This document shows positions 36,886 through 48,900 of a DNA stretch of 64,000 bases, one piece after another; the first letter of the stretch is position 1; each line of letters opens with the position of its first letter. The position numbers and the translations under genes are program-made. The DNA is taken from positions 28,320,339-28,384,338 of the forward strand of contig NC_133284.1 of NCBI RefSeq assembly GCF_005239225.2. The letters run 5' to 3'. Under the pieces are notes generated by a model. The model saw only the letters and a program-made list of their open reading frames with translations, had not been told where the DNA came from and did no database searches. The stretch is from Populus alba. Taxonomy: Eukaryota; Streptophyta; Magnoliopsida; Malpighiales; Salicaceae.

Positions 36886-38894
36886 TTTAATTTCTTTAAA
36901 TTGACATGAAATGAGGCTTAGTTATTGTTTTTTTAGTACTCGCCAGTTTTCTTTTCAAAGTGCATATCTGTGTCCTAATATTTTTTGTGTTCATATTTCA
37001 TTTGGATTGTCCACAAATTGTCACTGCCAGCCTGCAACATATTTGTTAGGCATGGAACCTTGAGTATTCCAAGGCAAACTGACAACTTCTGCTAACTTCT
37101 GTTAAGAGTTCAGTTAAGTCAAGTGGCGGTCTTGTGGGGTAATCTGTTTTCTGTCATTGTTTGTCTCCAGTCATCTAAGCTTACTGATTAAAGTAGTAAT
37201 CATTAATACGGCGGATTAGGCCACTAATTCTCATGATCAAAAGGGCACCGTGATTCTTTCTTCAAGACGGTGCTCTAATCACCACTCTTTTCACGCCCAC
37301 TTTCAAGCTTTGCACATGGCTTACGAATTAGCTTAGTTGGTAAAATTGGTTTAAGTTCCCGCAAGTGTTGTTTAGGCCGGAAATTAGAGTTAAAACAAGG
37401 TTTTTTTTCCCTCCACTGAGCTACCCATTGAAAAGAAAAATGGATTACTGATTTTCATAATGACTTGAACGTGTGACATAAAGATTGAAGATCAATGTGA
37501 ATATGCTAAACTTCTTAGGCGTCTTTTGCGTAAAAAATTCAAACAAAACGATACATTTTCTACATTTCGTCAAGTATGAAAGAAAGTAAAATGCACAATC
37601 TTACGCGTCAAAACACACAATGGTGTCCAGCTAATTGCTGTTAGACATTGTGTTGGAAGCTCGGGTTTTGAAGGCAAGAGTGGTTGAAAGTTGAGTAAAA
37701 ACCTTACTGTTCATCAACCTTTTCTTCTTTCCGGCCTCTTTTTTTTTTTTTTTTTTAGGCTTGGGAATGTCCTTTGTAACTTCTTTTATGCTTTTCTTCG
37801 TTGGAGAAAAGCATTCGGAATTTTTATCCTCTCTTCCTAGTTTTTTCCTCTCCCTTTCCAGGCTCCCTCTATCAAGCTCCTGGTTTCAAGAAAGTGAAAA
37901 GGAGACATGATAATAAATGCTGGGTAATCAAGCACAAAACTTAACGAAGGAAACATAAGGATGCTTTAGCAAATAAGAAAGATGATGATTATTATTATTA
38001 TGATGATGATGGTAGGAGGCTTAGTGCCAACAAAATCATGCGTGTCTTGCAGGTAATTACCAATCTTTTTAAGGGCATAGAAAACAAGACATGCTCTTAA
38101 AGGAAGCCATTAAAATTTTCCTTTAGACAAGTCTTCAACGAAAAGTGACAAAGTAGAGAGGAAGTTAAGGAAGGGCTACTAGCTTTTACCTAAACAACAA
38201 GAAATGTCATTGTTATCACGCGATTCGACCAAAAGTTGCCTCTAGAAAGAGGCATCAAATGACAAATCCTTCTCCATCCTCAGCAAGAAGATTTTAAAAT
38301 TTTGAATTCGTAGAGACCCCATGGAGGTTAGAGAGCTCCAACGTCCAGAATTTAAATTGGAAAAATGGCAGGTCGAGCTTTACTTGTGCAGATGAAGATA
38401 GAGATCGCAACATGACCAAACCCGCTAGTGGTCCTTTGAGGACCCGTTCTATTAAGAACATCAAATAAGTTATGGTTCCTGGCTTCTTTTCTTTATTATT
38501 TTTGTCTCTATTTTCTCTCTTTGCAAGTTCCCACTTGCCGGTCTTATCTTATTTGTTTGAGAAAATAGTCTTATTATATAGATGTGTTGTAACGTTTTGT
38601 CATCTCTTCAACACACCCCCATTGATTATTTTTGGCCTATCAGATATATTCTGAAGGCTGTTGCTTAAAATTACACACGCATATGCACATTGGTACACTC
38701 AAAAGGGCAAAAGATAGTCAAGTAATTCTCATTGTCGCTTTTCAAAATAAATGAAAAAAATTAGTTGTTTCAAAAAGAAGAGGGGAAAATGACACGTAGA
38801 GCGGGGGAACAAACAGAGGTCAACTTTGTTTGTAAATTGCTAAGCCGAAACCTACCATAACAGGGGCGGGCCTGCTCAGGGGAGGAAAATATTG
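36886..38894. other. 3' flank and intergenic sequence
   Basis: The first few hundred bases are probably the 3'UTR of the preceding gene. Beyond that nothing is recognised. A T tract lies near 37741 and an ATT/ATG triplet run near 37984-38015. Confidence 0.4.
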
Positions 38895-39095
38895 TAATAT
38901 TTGTTTTTGTATTTTAAAAATGTTTTTAAAATAATTTAAATTTTTAAATTTTTTGTTTTAAATTAATTTTTTATGTTTTTAAATTATTTCAATGTGCTAA
39001 CATTAAAATATTTTTTAAAAAATAAAAAATAATATTTTAATTTATTTTTAAATAAAAAATATTTTAAAAAATAATTATTACTACACTTTTCAACA
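38895..39095. repeat. Eroded MITE copy
   Basis: AT-rich, partly self-complementary sequence with the 'ttaaattatttcaatgtgctaacattaaaat' type core shared with 28204-28420. Ends not clear. Confidence 0.45.
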
Positions 39096-40137
39096 TTAAA
39101 ACTAAAAAAAAAACCTAGGTTAAAAACATAATCACGTCCCTGCGAGATCCTACGCGATTTAACCCTTTGTTAGCAATTTGGCTTATTGAATCTTATGTTT
39201 TTTACTAATTGCAATCAATCTGAGTCCAGCACGCAACTTCCATCTCACATATTGGGCTTTATATATATATATATATATTATTTTTTTATATGGGCTCTAC
39301 TTGAACCCAAACAAGCCAGCCTCAGCTTAGTTTAAGGATTAATTAAGGTCAGTTTAAGACTGGTTCAAATCGGATTCAATTAACCGTAGTAAAAAAAAAA
39401 AAAGGTGTTCAATTGATCAAGTCAGTTATACAAGGTCTGAACTGATGGACTGAGCAAAACACACAGGTGGCAATATGAGCTTGCCCAAAAGGCCAAAAAC
39501 CTTGGGTGGTTTACACCAGAACATAAATCAATACTTAAATAAACAAAAAACTAAATCTCTTCACGAAACGAAATTAAATTAGTGTGCTCAAGACTTGAAA
39601 TACTATTCATTAATAATGAATAGTATAATTACAAAATTATTCTTGAACAAAAAAGTCTTTGAGCTAGACATTAGAGGTAAGATGGTCTTTACACCATACA
39701 CAAATTATTTTACAAATTATATGGAGTTAGATTGGTAATTTTGTATTTTATAATCAAATTACTAATTTAACTCTATAATAAAATAATATAATGCCTACTA
39801 TTTAGAGATATTTTTATTTTTTTAATCTTTTAGAATAATATAATTGTTTTTATATCCTTAAAGATAAAACCAATATAACTCTTATTCAAGGACTTTTTTT
39901 TTTTTGTCATTTTACATTTATTTTATCGTAAATTTATAGGATACCCAAAGTTATTATTGTAAATTATATTTGTTAAATATAATTAAAGAAGGTTATGAGC
40001 ACGTGTTATACACATCCCCAGCATATCAACAACCCCCCTTACCATTTGAGTAGCAAGAGCAAGTTTGTCTGCCCACCAAACACTATTTTCGAGGTGGCGT
40101 GTACCCCTAACATGTATTGGTTTTGACACTGATTAAT

Positions 40138-40138
<1 letters not shown>
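39096..40138. other. Intergenic sequence
   Basis: AT-rich, with a (TA)n run at about 39259-39277. No gene recognised. Confidence 0.35.

Positions 40139-40167
<29 letters not shown>
40139..40167. repeat. Long poly-T tract
   Basis: An unbroken run of about 29 T. It could be the reversed poly-A tail of a retroposed sequence, but no adjoining gene copy was recognised. Confidence 0.85.
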
Positions 40168-40171
<4 letters not shown>

Positions 40172-40329
40172 TCTTTCCACACCTCAAATTTCACATCAAC
40201 CATTTGGAAAAATCAAACTAACTCCTGCAATTTATTTTCCTTTTCACATTTGGTCATTGTCTTTTTTATTGTTATTTTTTTGAATAAGCCATTAAATTAC
40301 AAAAACATTTCATTTTTCATCTCCTTTTT

Positions 40330-41850
40330 ATTTTTTTAATCTTTCAGATTTTATCTTTATTCTTTTAATCAAACTAACCCAAGTTAGTCCTGGATTTATT
40401 ACCAAAGTCACTGGTTTCAAAGGTTAACAAGGATTGACTTTTTTTGGATCCTATTTTCTTAAATTGAATCGTTTCAATTTTATTGTTCAACATTTAATTT
40501 ATTAAAAATTGATCTTAGTATTTTTTTTTTTTCATTTCTTTCTATTTGTTTATCCTGATCATTTTTTTATATAATTTCATCCTTAATGATTTTTTTCCTA
40601 TCAAATTTGATTTCAATTCTTTTTATTGCTATATCTTTTACTTTGGCAAGTGTTTTGAATTTATATATATTTTTTTCATGATCTCATTCTTAAGAATATA
40701 AATTGATTGAGAATTAAGTTTTTTTATTGATCTCAATTCAAGGATTTCATGATTTTCATGGTTACGAGATCTACAGTTTAACTTGGGCTGACTCATATTT
40801 CTTTCAATTGTTTTTTTCAAATTAATTTTTTTTTCATTTCCATCCTTTAACATTAAATTGTTCGATAATTGAGTTTCATAATTTTATTCAATTTGTTTTT
40901 CACACTACAACATTTAATAGTTTTACCAATGAAATTTTTCCGTCAATGTGAGATTAACACTTTGTCGGTGAAAATTTTACTGACTAATTCACCAATGGAT
41001 TTTGTTCATCGATATACTATTCATCGATAATTCCAACACCTGTTGCTAATTTTGTCGGCAAAAGAAAAAACACGATGGTTTTATAGACGGACAGTGCGTA
41101 CCTAAAAAAAAAAGTTCCTGTTGGAAATATTCTGTCGGTATATTCCTATCGGTGATAGTGGCATATGTAGTAATGCTTTTTAAACTCTTTAAAATATATT
41201 GACGGATAGATTTAGTTTGTAGTCCCATTAGTAAATCATCGGTGGAAGTATTCCGTTGGTGATTATGGCATAGACAGTAAATTTATTCCAACTCTCTTGA
41301 AAATACCAACGAATGAATTTTGTTGTATCGCGACTAGGTTAAAGATTTTGTATTTTGACCTAGGTGGGTTCAAATCAAGTTTTTTAGATCTTTTTTGAAT
41401 TATGTTTTTTTTTTTTAATTTTCATCATGTAACATTTTATTTGTTAGAGATTGAGCTTTATTTTTTTTATTTTTATTTTTCCTGTAGAGTTTTATGTTCT
41501 CATTTGATTTATTAGAGGAAGTGGTCTTCAAACTTTTTTTTCTATATTTTTTTATGAGATTATCCCAATATTATATCAATGGTCGTAAAGTTTGAAGTTA
41601 ATCCGATTTAACTAGGTTTGTTGTTGTTTTTTTTTTTTTTTTTTTTTAAAATTTCACCATTAAACATTGAGTTGTTTTATAATTTGAGTTGACTTAGAAT
41701 GATTCTTTTACATTTTTTAATTATCATTTTTTTATGTTTATTTATTATTGTTATATTTTTTAATTATAATATTTAAATTACCAATTCAACTAATAACTTG
41801 GTCTCAAATTGTTTTTCTTAGTATTTTTTTTAAGTTGAAAAAAATCTTAC
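40330..41850. repeat. Dispersed T-rich repeat interrupted by Spm-like sequence
   Basis: Recurring phrases such as 'ttcaacatttaatttattaaaaattgat', 'catttaacattaaattgttcgataattgag' and 'aacattttatttgttagagattgag' variants resemble those at 15380-16160. The region is split by the CACTA-like stretch at 40902-41340. Confidence 0.4.
40902..41340. mobile_element. CACTA (Spm-like) terminal and subterminal region
   Basis: Starts with CACTACAACATTTAATAG, a possible CACTA terminus. Many short motifs of the type GTCGGTGAA, ATCGGTG and GACGGA follow (for example CTGTCGGTATATTCC and CATCGGTGGAAGTATTCC). This is the subterminal array pattern of plant Spm elements. The other end and the transposase are not visible. 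The same motif class occurs at 33370-33960. Confidence 0.5.
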
Positions 41851-42059
41851 CTAGACGGCGAGAGATGGTCGGCCACAAATCTAGTAGATGCTAAAAGAAA
41901 GGGCCAAAGGCAGAAACATAGAAATCGATATACGAGGCTTGGCTGGACTTTCTTTGTTTGTATAAAATAAATGGGTAATTTTTAATTTGCCGCCTGAAGT
42001 TTAAGAGTTGTGTAAATTTTATTTCAAAAGTTTGGTTCGTATCAATTAACTCCCATAAC

Positions 42060-42860
42060 TTGCCTTATAATTTCATTTTCCCTTATTAATTTCAAACAAT
42101 AATAATAATAGTAATGAAAATCTTGAACGTAAATTCTAATTTTCTCTATGAGATTTATGAGATATCTCAAATAAAATAAATGAAATGAAATTAACAAAAA
42201 ATGAAATAAAAATGAGTCTTTTATATGATAAAACTTGATATGAATAGTTTCCCACAAAATCTGTAAATTATATCAACTTGAATTCTTATTCATCAACAAA
42301 ATTATCATATTTTTCATTGCTAGTATTATAATTAAATGAAAATCATGATCCAAACAAATATTGTTCTCTCTTAATTTTTTCCATTGTTGGGTGTGCTGTC
42401 CAATGCCCTTGGTGCTGGGAGTTACACGCCAAACATCCTTGATGCAGCTGGTGTTGGTTGTGCACCCAGCATCCTTGTGGACTAGAGCACCATGCCCAAG
42501 CTTAATTTTAATTCTCCCTTATTAATTTCAAATAACAATAATAATGGTAATGGAAATGGTGTAAAATTTGATTTCCTGTCTTAATTTTAGTTTTCCCTTA
42601 TTAATTTCAAAATGAATGAATTGAAATTAACTAAAACATAAATAAAAATCAATAAAAATGATTTTTTGTATGATAAAACTTCATATGAATAATTTCTCAC
42701 AAAATGAGTAAATCATACCAACTTGAATTCTTATTCATTAACAAAATTATCACATTTTGTTTTGTTAGTATTATAATTAAACAAAAACAAAATTCAAATA
42801 CATATTGTTCTCTATTAATTTTTCCCACTATTTGCCGGACGCCTAACATGCTAGGAGTGT
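42060..42860. repeat. Diverged ~450-bp tandem duplication
   Basis: The segment 42060-42410 recurs at about 42505-42860 in the same order. Shared blocks include TTTCCCTTATTAATTTCAAA, ATGATAAAACTT-ATATGAAT, CAACTTGAATTCTTATTCAT and ATATTGTTCTCT-TTAATTTTT. Divergence is moderate. The G+C-richer stretch 42385-42500 (with AACATCCTTGATGC and CAGCATCCTTGTGG) lies between the copies. Confidence 0.75.
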
Positions 42861-43307
42861 TGTCCAACAACTTTGGTATTGGGAGTGAAACGCATTAACA
42901 TCATTCTTAACACTTTTAGTATTATATATTTTTAAAATTTAATTTTTTTAAAATGTTGTTTTATTTTTTCTTTTTATAAAATTATTAATTTAAGCATCAG
43001 ATAGTCCTTTCCACATCCATCACATAAGATCTTTTATAGAGACTAATTATTGCCACCTTGACTTTCTAGACATTACCTGTTACAACAAACTACTAACAAT
43101 CTTGAATTTTTTATATCAAGCTATAAAACACCTTTACTAGAAAAAAAAAAATGAATTAAATTACTTGAATGAAGTGATTAATTACATTCTATCAGAAACC
43201 AAAATAAAATGTATGTTCCACGGGATTTCTTCATGTTTGAGACTTAGATGAAGCATTGATTAGTAGTATAAAAGACTGAGGAACTTATATATATATATAA
43301 AAAAGCT
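42861..43307. other. Intergenic sequence
   Basis: AT-rich with no recognised feature. Confidence 0.3.
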
Positions 43308-43310
43308 TTA

Positions 43311-44188
43311 GGCTCCGTTTGTTTGCAGGAAAGTGGTTTCCTTTTGGAAAGTGAATTCCGGGGAAAGTGAATTCCTGGAAAGTGAATTCCGGGAAAGTAT
43401 TTTCCGATGTTTGGTAGTGTTATGGAAAATGAACTGGAAAACACTTTCCAGTGTTTGGTTGTGTGTATGGAAAATGAACTGAAAAATAATTTATTAATGA
43501 ATTAATTTTTTTTTCAAGTTTATCTAATATATATAAAATATTTAATATAAAATATTTAATCACTTACAATTGTCATAACCCAATTTTGATCTTTTTATTT
43601 TTATTATTTAAAAAAAAAATGATGAAAAATAAAAATAAAATAAATGAAGGATGAATTTAAAATTTGGGTTAAGGGCAACATGATTGGAAGTTTAAAAATT
43701 TAATTAAACTCTTGACTAGTTTAATTAATTAAATCAAGAGTTTAATTGGAGAATTGATTTAATTAAATTTTAGATTATTTTAATTAATAAAATCAAGAGT
43801 TTAATTGAAGAGTTAATTAAACTTTGATTTAATAAAAAAACCCATACTTAAATAAAATAAACCAACTCTTTGCATTTTAATTCACTGCTACAGTAGCAGC
43901 GAATTATAATTCAATGCTACAGTAGCATTGAATTTATAATTCGCTGCTACTGTAGCAGTGAATTAAAATGCGATGATACTGTAGTAGTGAATTAAAATTC
44001 ACTGGCAGGCGTGCGGAAAGTGTTTTCCTTTCTTTAACCGAAGGAAAACACTTTCCTTTCTCAAGTAAGGATTTTACGTTGACCGGAATTAAGTTTCCGT
44101 TGACTTACTGTTTAACATTTGTTCCCAAACATGGGAAAGTCAGGAAAACGAATTCCAGGAATTCGTTTTCCTTGAAACAAACAGAGCA
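43311..44188. mobile_element. Harbinger/Tourist-like TIR element with TTA target duplication
   Basis: The left end GGCTCCGTTTGTTTGCAGGAAA pairs with the right end (reverse complement TGCTCTGTTTGTTTCAAGGAAA). Exact TTA flanks lie at 43308-43310 and 44189-44191. Inside the left arm, GGAAAGTGAATTCC is repeated three times at about 16-bp spacing (43355-43400), and AGGAAAACGAATTCC lies near the right end. The 878-bp interior has no transposase but holds a palindrome cluster. The well-matched ends suggest it is younger than the copies at 14598 and 31494. Confidence 0.75.
43871..44005. repeat. Cluster of palindromes around GCTAC(A/T)GTAGC
   Basis: Four successive palindromic units, such as CTGCTACAGTAGCAG, ATGCTACAGTAGCAT and CTGCTACTGTAGCAG, are separated by GAATTATAATTC-type spacers that are themselves palindromic. 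Each could form a hairpin. They lie inside the MITE at 43311-44188. Confidence 0.85.
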
Positions 44189-44191
44189 TTA

Positions 44192-47100
44192 GTGTTTGTT
44201 ACATAGGAATATAAAACCATTTTAAAAAATTTCATAAAAGTTTTATTACTTTTTAAATTAAATTAGTTTTTTTTACATAATATTAAAGTGTTAAATGATC
44301 AAACAATGAGTTTAAATTTCATCAATATCATTTTTCTATTTTATAGTTTTAAGTTTTAAAAAAAATTATTTAATAATTTTTAATAAAAAATAATATAAAA
44401 TTATTCATAAACCTTTATTTAATAACTTAAGTTTTTGGTAGATAATAATTTTTTGATTATGTTGGAATATATAATATTGTGAAGTCACCGATTTTCTCCT
44501 TGTATTTGTGGCAAATAGTCAATTTTGTTTCAAAATCCTACCAATCGACAAAAAATCATTAAAATGGTTGTCAATTCATCCTGATCAATAATTTCCGTTA
44601 AATAGGCTATCATGAAGGAGAAATTCGCATGTTTTCAAAATATAATTAAGTATTTGATTAAACTAGTTTGAAAAATTCCTCCCACAATGGTGTTGTTCAC
44701 CGATCAGTTGTTCGAGCGGAAAAATCTTACGGAAGATTTGAATTTTAAATTTTGTATGACTAGAAATATTGTAGCTTAACGATGCAGAACACAGCCTCTC
44801 CGGCTATACCATAAAAGTCCAACAAACAGGCCTTTTAAAAGAAAGATTAAGAGCCTGTTTTCAAATTCAAAAACGATGTGGACAGATCAGCTCCTGGCCA
44901 CCTTGTCCGCCCTATCCAAGTGCAGTTCCGGCCAGAATCAACAACCGAAACATCATGGCCGACACCACCACCGGCGACAGCCAGCCCCGCAATCCCACCT
45001 CATCCTCTATCAATTCCAAAACCCACAGCACAAAAAGACAGCTTCTCCAGCCCTCTTATCTGCCACGTTCCAAAATTTTGCTCACACCGCAAACTGCAAA
45101 TTATAATATACAAATGTTTCTTACAGATAACACACTTGTCTTTAGGCCCGTTGGTTTTTCCTTTTTGTGAACTTTAGGCCCCATTAGCTTTTCGGGAAGG
45201 GTAGAAAAACTATTCTAACCTTCCTATGCTTGAAGCAACTTTTGAAAACCAGTGAAAAAAAGATGAAACAGTAAAAATTATATCTCTCCATTATTCTTTC
45301 ATGGCTTGTCCCTAACTATATGCAAAATAAAAAATTTGTTAGAAACTTTTGATTAAATATTATATTCTTAATCCTATTCTATAATAATATCCAAGTAAAG
45401 TATAAGATTTTTAACTGAAACTCAGTCGATAATTTGGCCATTCCCAAATCATATGGTTTCTTGAGACAGCCTATACGCTGTATATAAAGGTTGCAGCAGC
45501 TGGCTTTTTAATTTATGTCAGACTGCATGTGCAATAGTGAACTAAAGCTTCCTGTTTACATTATCTGTTTTGTGATTCTTCCAAGAATTAACGCGCAGGC
45601 GCCACTTCTATTACAGCCCTTGCCAAACATGTGGCGATCTCTTTCGCGAAGCGGGAACCATATGTTTATGATGCAGTTGACCTGTTCTTAATAAGTTTCG
45701 TACTTCCATCAGAGCAAAAGCTCCATGATTCCATACAAGACTAGCAAACAGTTAACTGGTACCATTGGTTTTTTTTCTTTGGATGATGATAATAACACAG
45801 TTCTTTATTAGGATGCATCATCTGCTGTAGATTTCGCCAATTAGCCTGTCAATGAGACGGGGAGGGAGCGGGGGGGAAGAAGACAAGCGAATGTGTTAAG
45901 GCTGCAATTCTACTTTCCTTTACGGCAAGAAATTTCTAGATATTAGGGATAGCATTTCACATGAAAGAAAGCAAAAAAGCCGTACCCTGTTAAACGTTTT
46001 GATAAGGAATTAGATTCCCGCACCACTTAGCTGCGTTCTTTATGAGGTTTCACCTCTAATCAAATTAAAGCAATCTTCCAGATTTGAGATAAAATCAACT
46101 GCTGGTTTCACGATGCATGCAAATTATTAATTTATAAATTAAGTCGAAACTAGAAAGTTTTATGAGCTTCCATGCACGTGAAATGTTGCAGTTTATCGCA
46201 ATTTTTAAAGAGAGCTACAAGTTTTAGTTGGAATATCAAATCCAACACACCCTTTAAAGCTTAATTATAGAAATAAAAACAATAAAAAAAAATTAAGAAT
46301 GAGAAAAGGAACAATATATAGTGATAAATATTTTTACATGATTTAGCTATCAGACTCCACAATAAAGACCAGAGTGATTCTACCAACTTCTTCTTTATTT
46401 ACAAAATAAACAATTTCTATTAGAATGATTGAAAAAAATTAAAGTGAAATCAAGACAAACACACACGTGGTGGGAAAATTAAAATTTACAACGGATATAT
46501 TGATATAAACTCATTCTTTTAAAAGTATTTCATAATAATATATTTTTTATTTTTTTTAAAAATTATTTTAATCTAAAAAAATAAATTTAAACTAATTTAA
46601 AAAAAAAATTCATAGAATATTGCGTTTCCAAACAGTACCATAACCGCGTCCATGAACATGGTCCAGATTTCCAGGGCCGTATGTAGATTCCGTAGGACAT
46701 GGTTTAGGAAAGTGGCTCTTGTATTAGGACCTACCTTCTGCTGACATGCTGTCTTTAATTCCCGACCATGAGCATCGTGATAATGATTCTTGATTCGTTG
46801 TCGCTATACATTGCATGTATCACCACCATCTACTTCTTTTCTTTCTGCCCATCAAGAGTCGCTGCGTGCTTTTGACATACTATGTGATAGCTTTTTTCTA
46901 CTCTCAGATCTCATCCCCATTTTTCCTAAACTTACAATAATGTAAATCTCAAAATTAATCTCTGAAATGTTACCGATCATTTGTTTTCATGGATAGACCT
47001 CCAACCCTGCTATGCTACGCCAGTGAAACTGTGTAGCAGAGATAAATAAAACTCTGTGATCTGTTTTTCTTGGCTTTCACTGACCAGTCCCAAAATTTAA

Positions 47101-47812
47101 CAAAAAATAAGTCAAACCAAATACTATGAATTTGTACGTGGGGATCGTAGTGTAGATTACAGATCATAGTCTAGAGTATTGTTAGTCATGAAATCATTAT
47201 AGCACCTATTTTTTATTATTTTTTTCATGATTTCATATATGTACTTTGAGATAGTTAGATTCAAAAGATTTTATTATCACGAGTTCATTCATATCAGTGA
47301 GGCTTGAGAATCTTTTTGTCTAAAAAACTAAAAACCAAACTTTTGTGTTTATTTGAGGGTGACAGTGATTTTGATATTGGGATATTATTTGTGAGATTGA
47401 AAGTCTTGTTTTGGTTATCTTTGGAGGAGATTTGGTACTAAGAAATGGTGGAGCTTTGCCAGTGAACAATGATACAGGGGATTCCAATCCAAAATATGCT
47501 CAATATATAATTCATATATTAAAAAAAAAAATTACAAATTAAGGATGCTGGTAAAAATGGAAATAGTTCTGAGAATTTTGGTATATTTTAACCAGATTGT
47601 TGAGAGGTAATTGAATAATGAAAGTAAACACAATTTATCATCAAGACCTGAACATTCATTGACCGGATCATGGCTACACTGAAAATCCTTGGAAGGGCAT
47701 GCAACGTCAGAATTGGACGAAAAGAGGAGATGGAAGAATTTGAACCAGTCCACCACTGGTTAAAATCTTTCCCTTTTTCACTCTTACATTATAGTTACTC
47801 TAAACATGTCAC
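44192..47812. other. Intergenic sequence
   Basis: No supported gene. A G+C-rich patch at 44876-45060 (CCACCACCGGCGACAGCC) has open frames in more than one phase but no recognisable protein. A MITE relic lies near 46520-46650. Otherwise AT-rich. Confidence 0.4.
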
Positions 47813-48900
47813 TTAAGTTACTTTAATATGGAAAACACTCCCTTGAACTTCAATTTTAACAATGCTGATAGTATAATTTCTTTGTAAAGTTGAAATGAGG
47901 ACCCTGACAGCATCAAACTTCAGATGATATTGTAATATGTCTCCCTCATGACAAACAAAAGGATCGAGAAAATTCAATACCCCAGATCTGAAGAGGGATG
48001 CCTTCAATCCTAAGCCAGACAAATCTTTCTTTGGCAATCAATTCAGGTTCCCATGGCCTCAGACTTCCAGGCCATTGACTAAACCGATCACCACTACACC
48101 CAATAGCCTCCAACACGCTTTCTCTATATTCAAAGGTCACAACTCACAAGCATCCACCCAATAATTTAACGTTGGTACACATATTGTATCCCTCAACAAT
48201 GCGATAAAAAAAAAAAAAACTCGGAATAAGTTCAGAATTGTAAGCGTAGACCACAGCACTTTTTATCCATCCAGCTTGCATTAATTATCCTCTAAAGGTT
48301 CAAATTGAGGGATTGAATGATTACGGTTCATATATTTGTTGTTAGTGGCCACCTTCTTCGTCATCTCCCTTTCAAACAATTTCTATTCAGGCTTCAATTC
48401 CCAGTACCCTTCTCATCGAATTAGCCTTTACCACATCAGAAAAGGTCCTTCCATCCACCTGACTATGAAGAAAAGAAACTCCCTTCTTCTTAAACTCTAT
48501 TGATTTATCCGAAGATTTCCTTTTAGGACCATTGTTACTTCTCTCAAATTAAGCTCGCCAATTATGCATGGACCTTGTATATACCTTCCAACCCAGATAT
48601 CACCAATATCTTTATACAAACTTTGCAGGTTAGATCAATCCAAACAAACAGACAAAACCAAATCTTCGTCCCGCCTTCGAGAGTCTTTACGAGATGAAGA
48701 GATCAGAAACCTGACCAAGCTCCCCAAAAAGTATGCGCGAATACCATGGTGGAAAGTTCTCAAAATAAAAGGAACGACGTAAAGAGGGTTCAGGATGGTT
48801 GGTGGCTTGAGGAGAAGGTTTATATATATATATATGGTTGGGTGAGGGTTTTTGATGAGGAAAGGATATGTGATAGGGCGATGTCTTTTGGTGGGGAAAA
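47813..48900 (-). pseudogene. LINE ORF1-like remnant (RRM plus DUF4283)
   Basis: On the minus strand, from right to left, there are pieces of an RNA-recognition-like segment (SFYFENFPPWYSRILF, then LGQVSDLFISSRKDSRRR), a linker with GRTFSDVVKANSMRRVLG, and a DUF4283-like block (WPGSLRPWEPELIAKERFVW, then LRIEGIPLQIWGIEF, then VRVLISTLQRNYTISIVKIE). This order is found in plant LINE ORF1-type and related proteins. At least one frameshift (near 47990-48000) and several stops break it. No reverse transcriptase follows within the window. Confidence 0.6.

Noticed and set aside
44876..45177. Overlapping open frames in a G+C-rich patch (proline/histidine-rich products)
   Set aside because: The frames overlap in different phases, the products are low in complexity and resemble no family known to me, and no splice context completes a gene.
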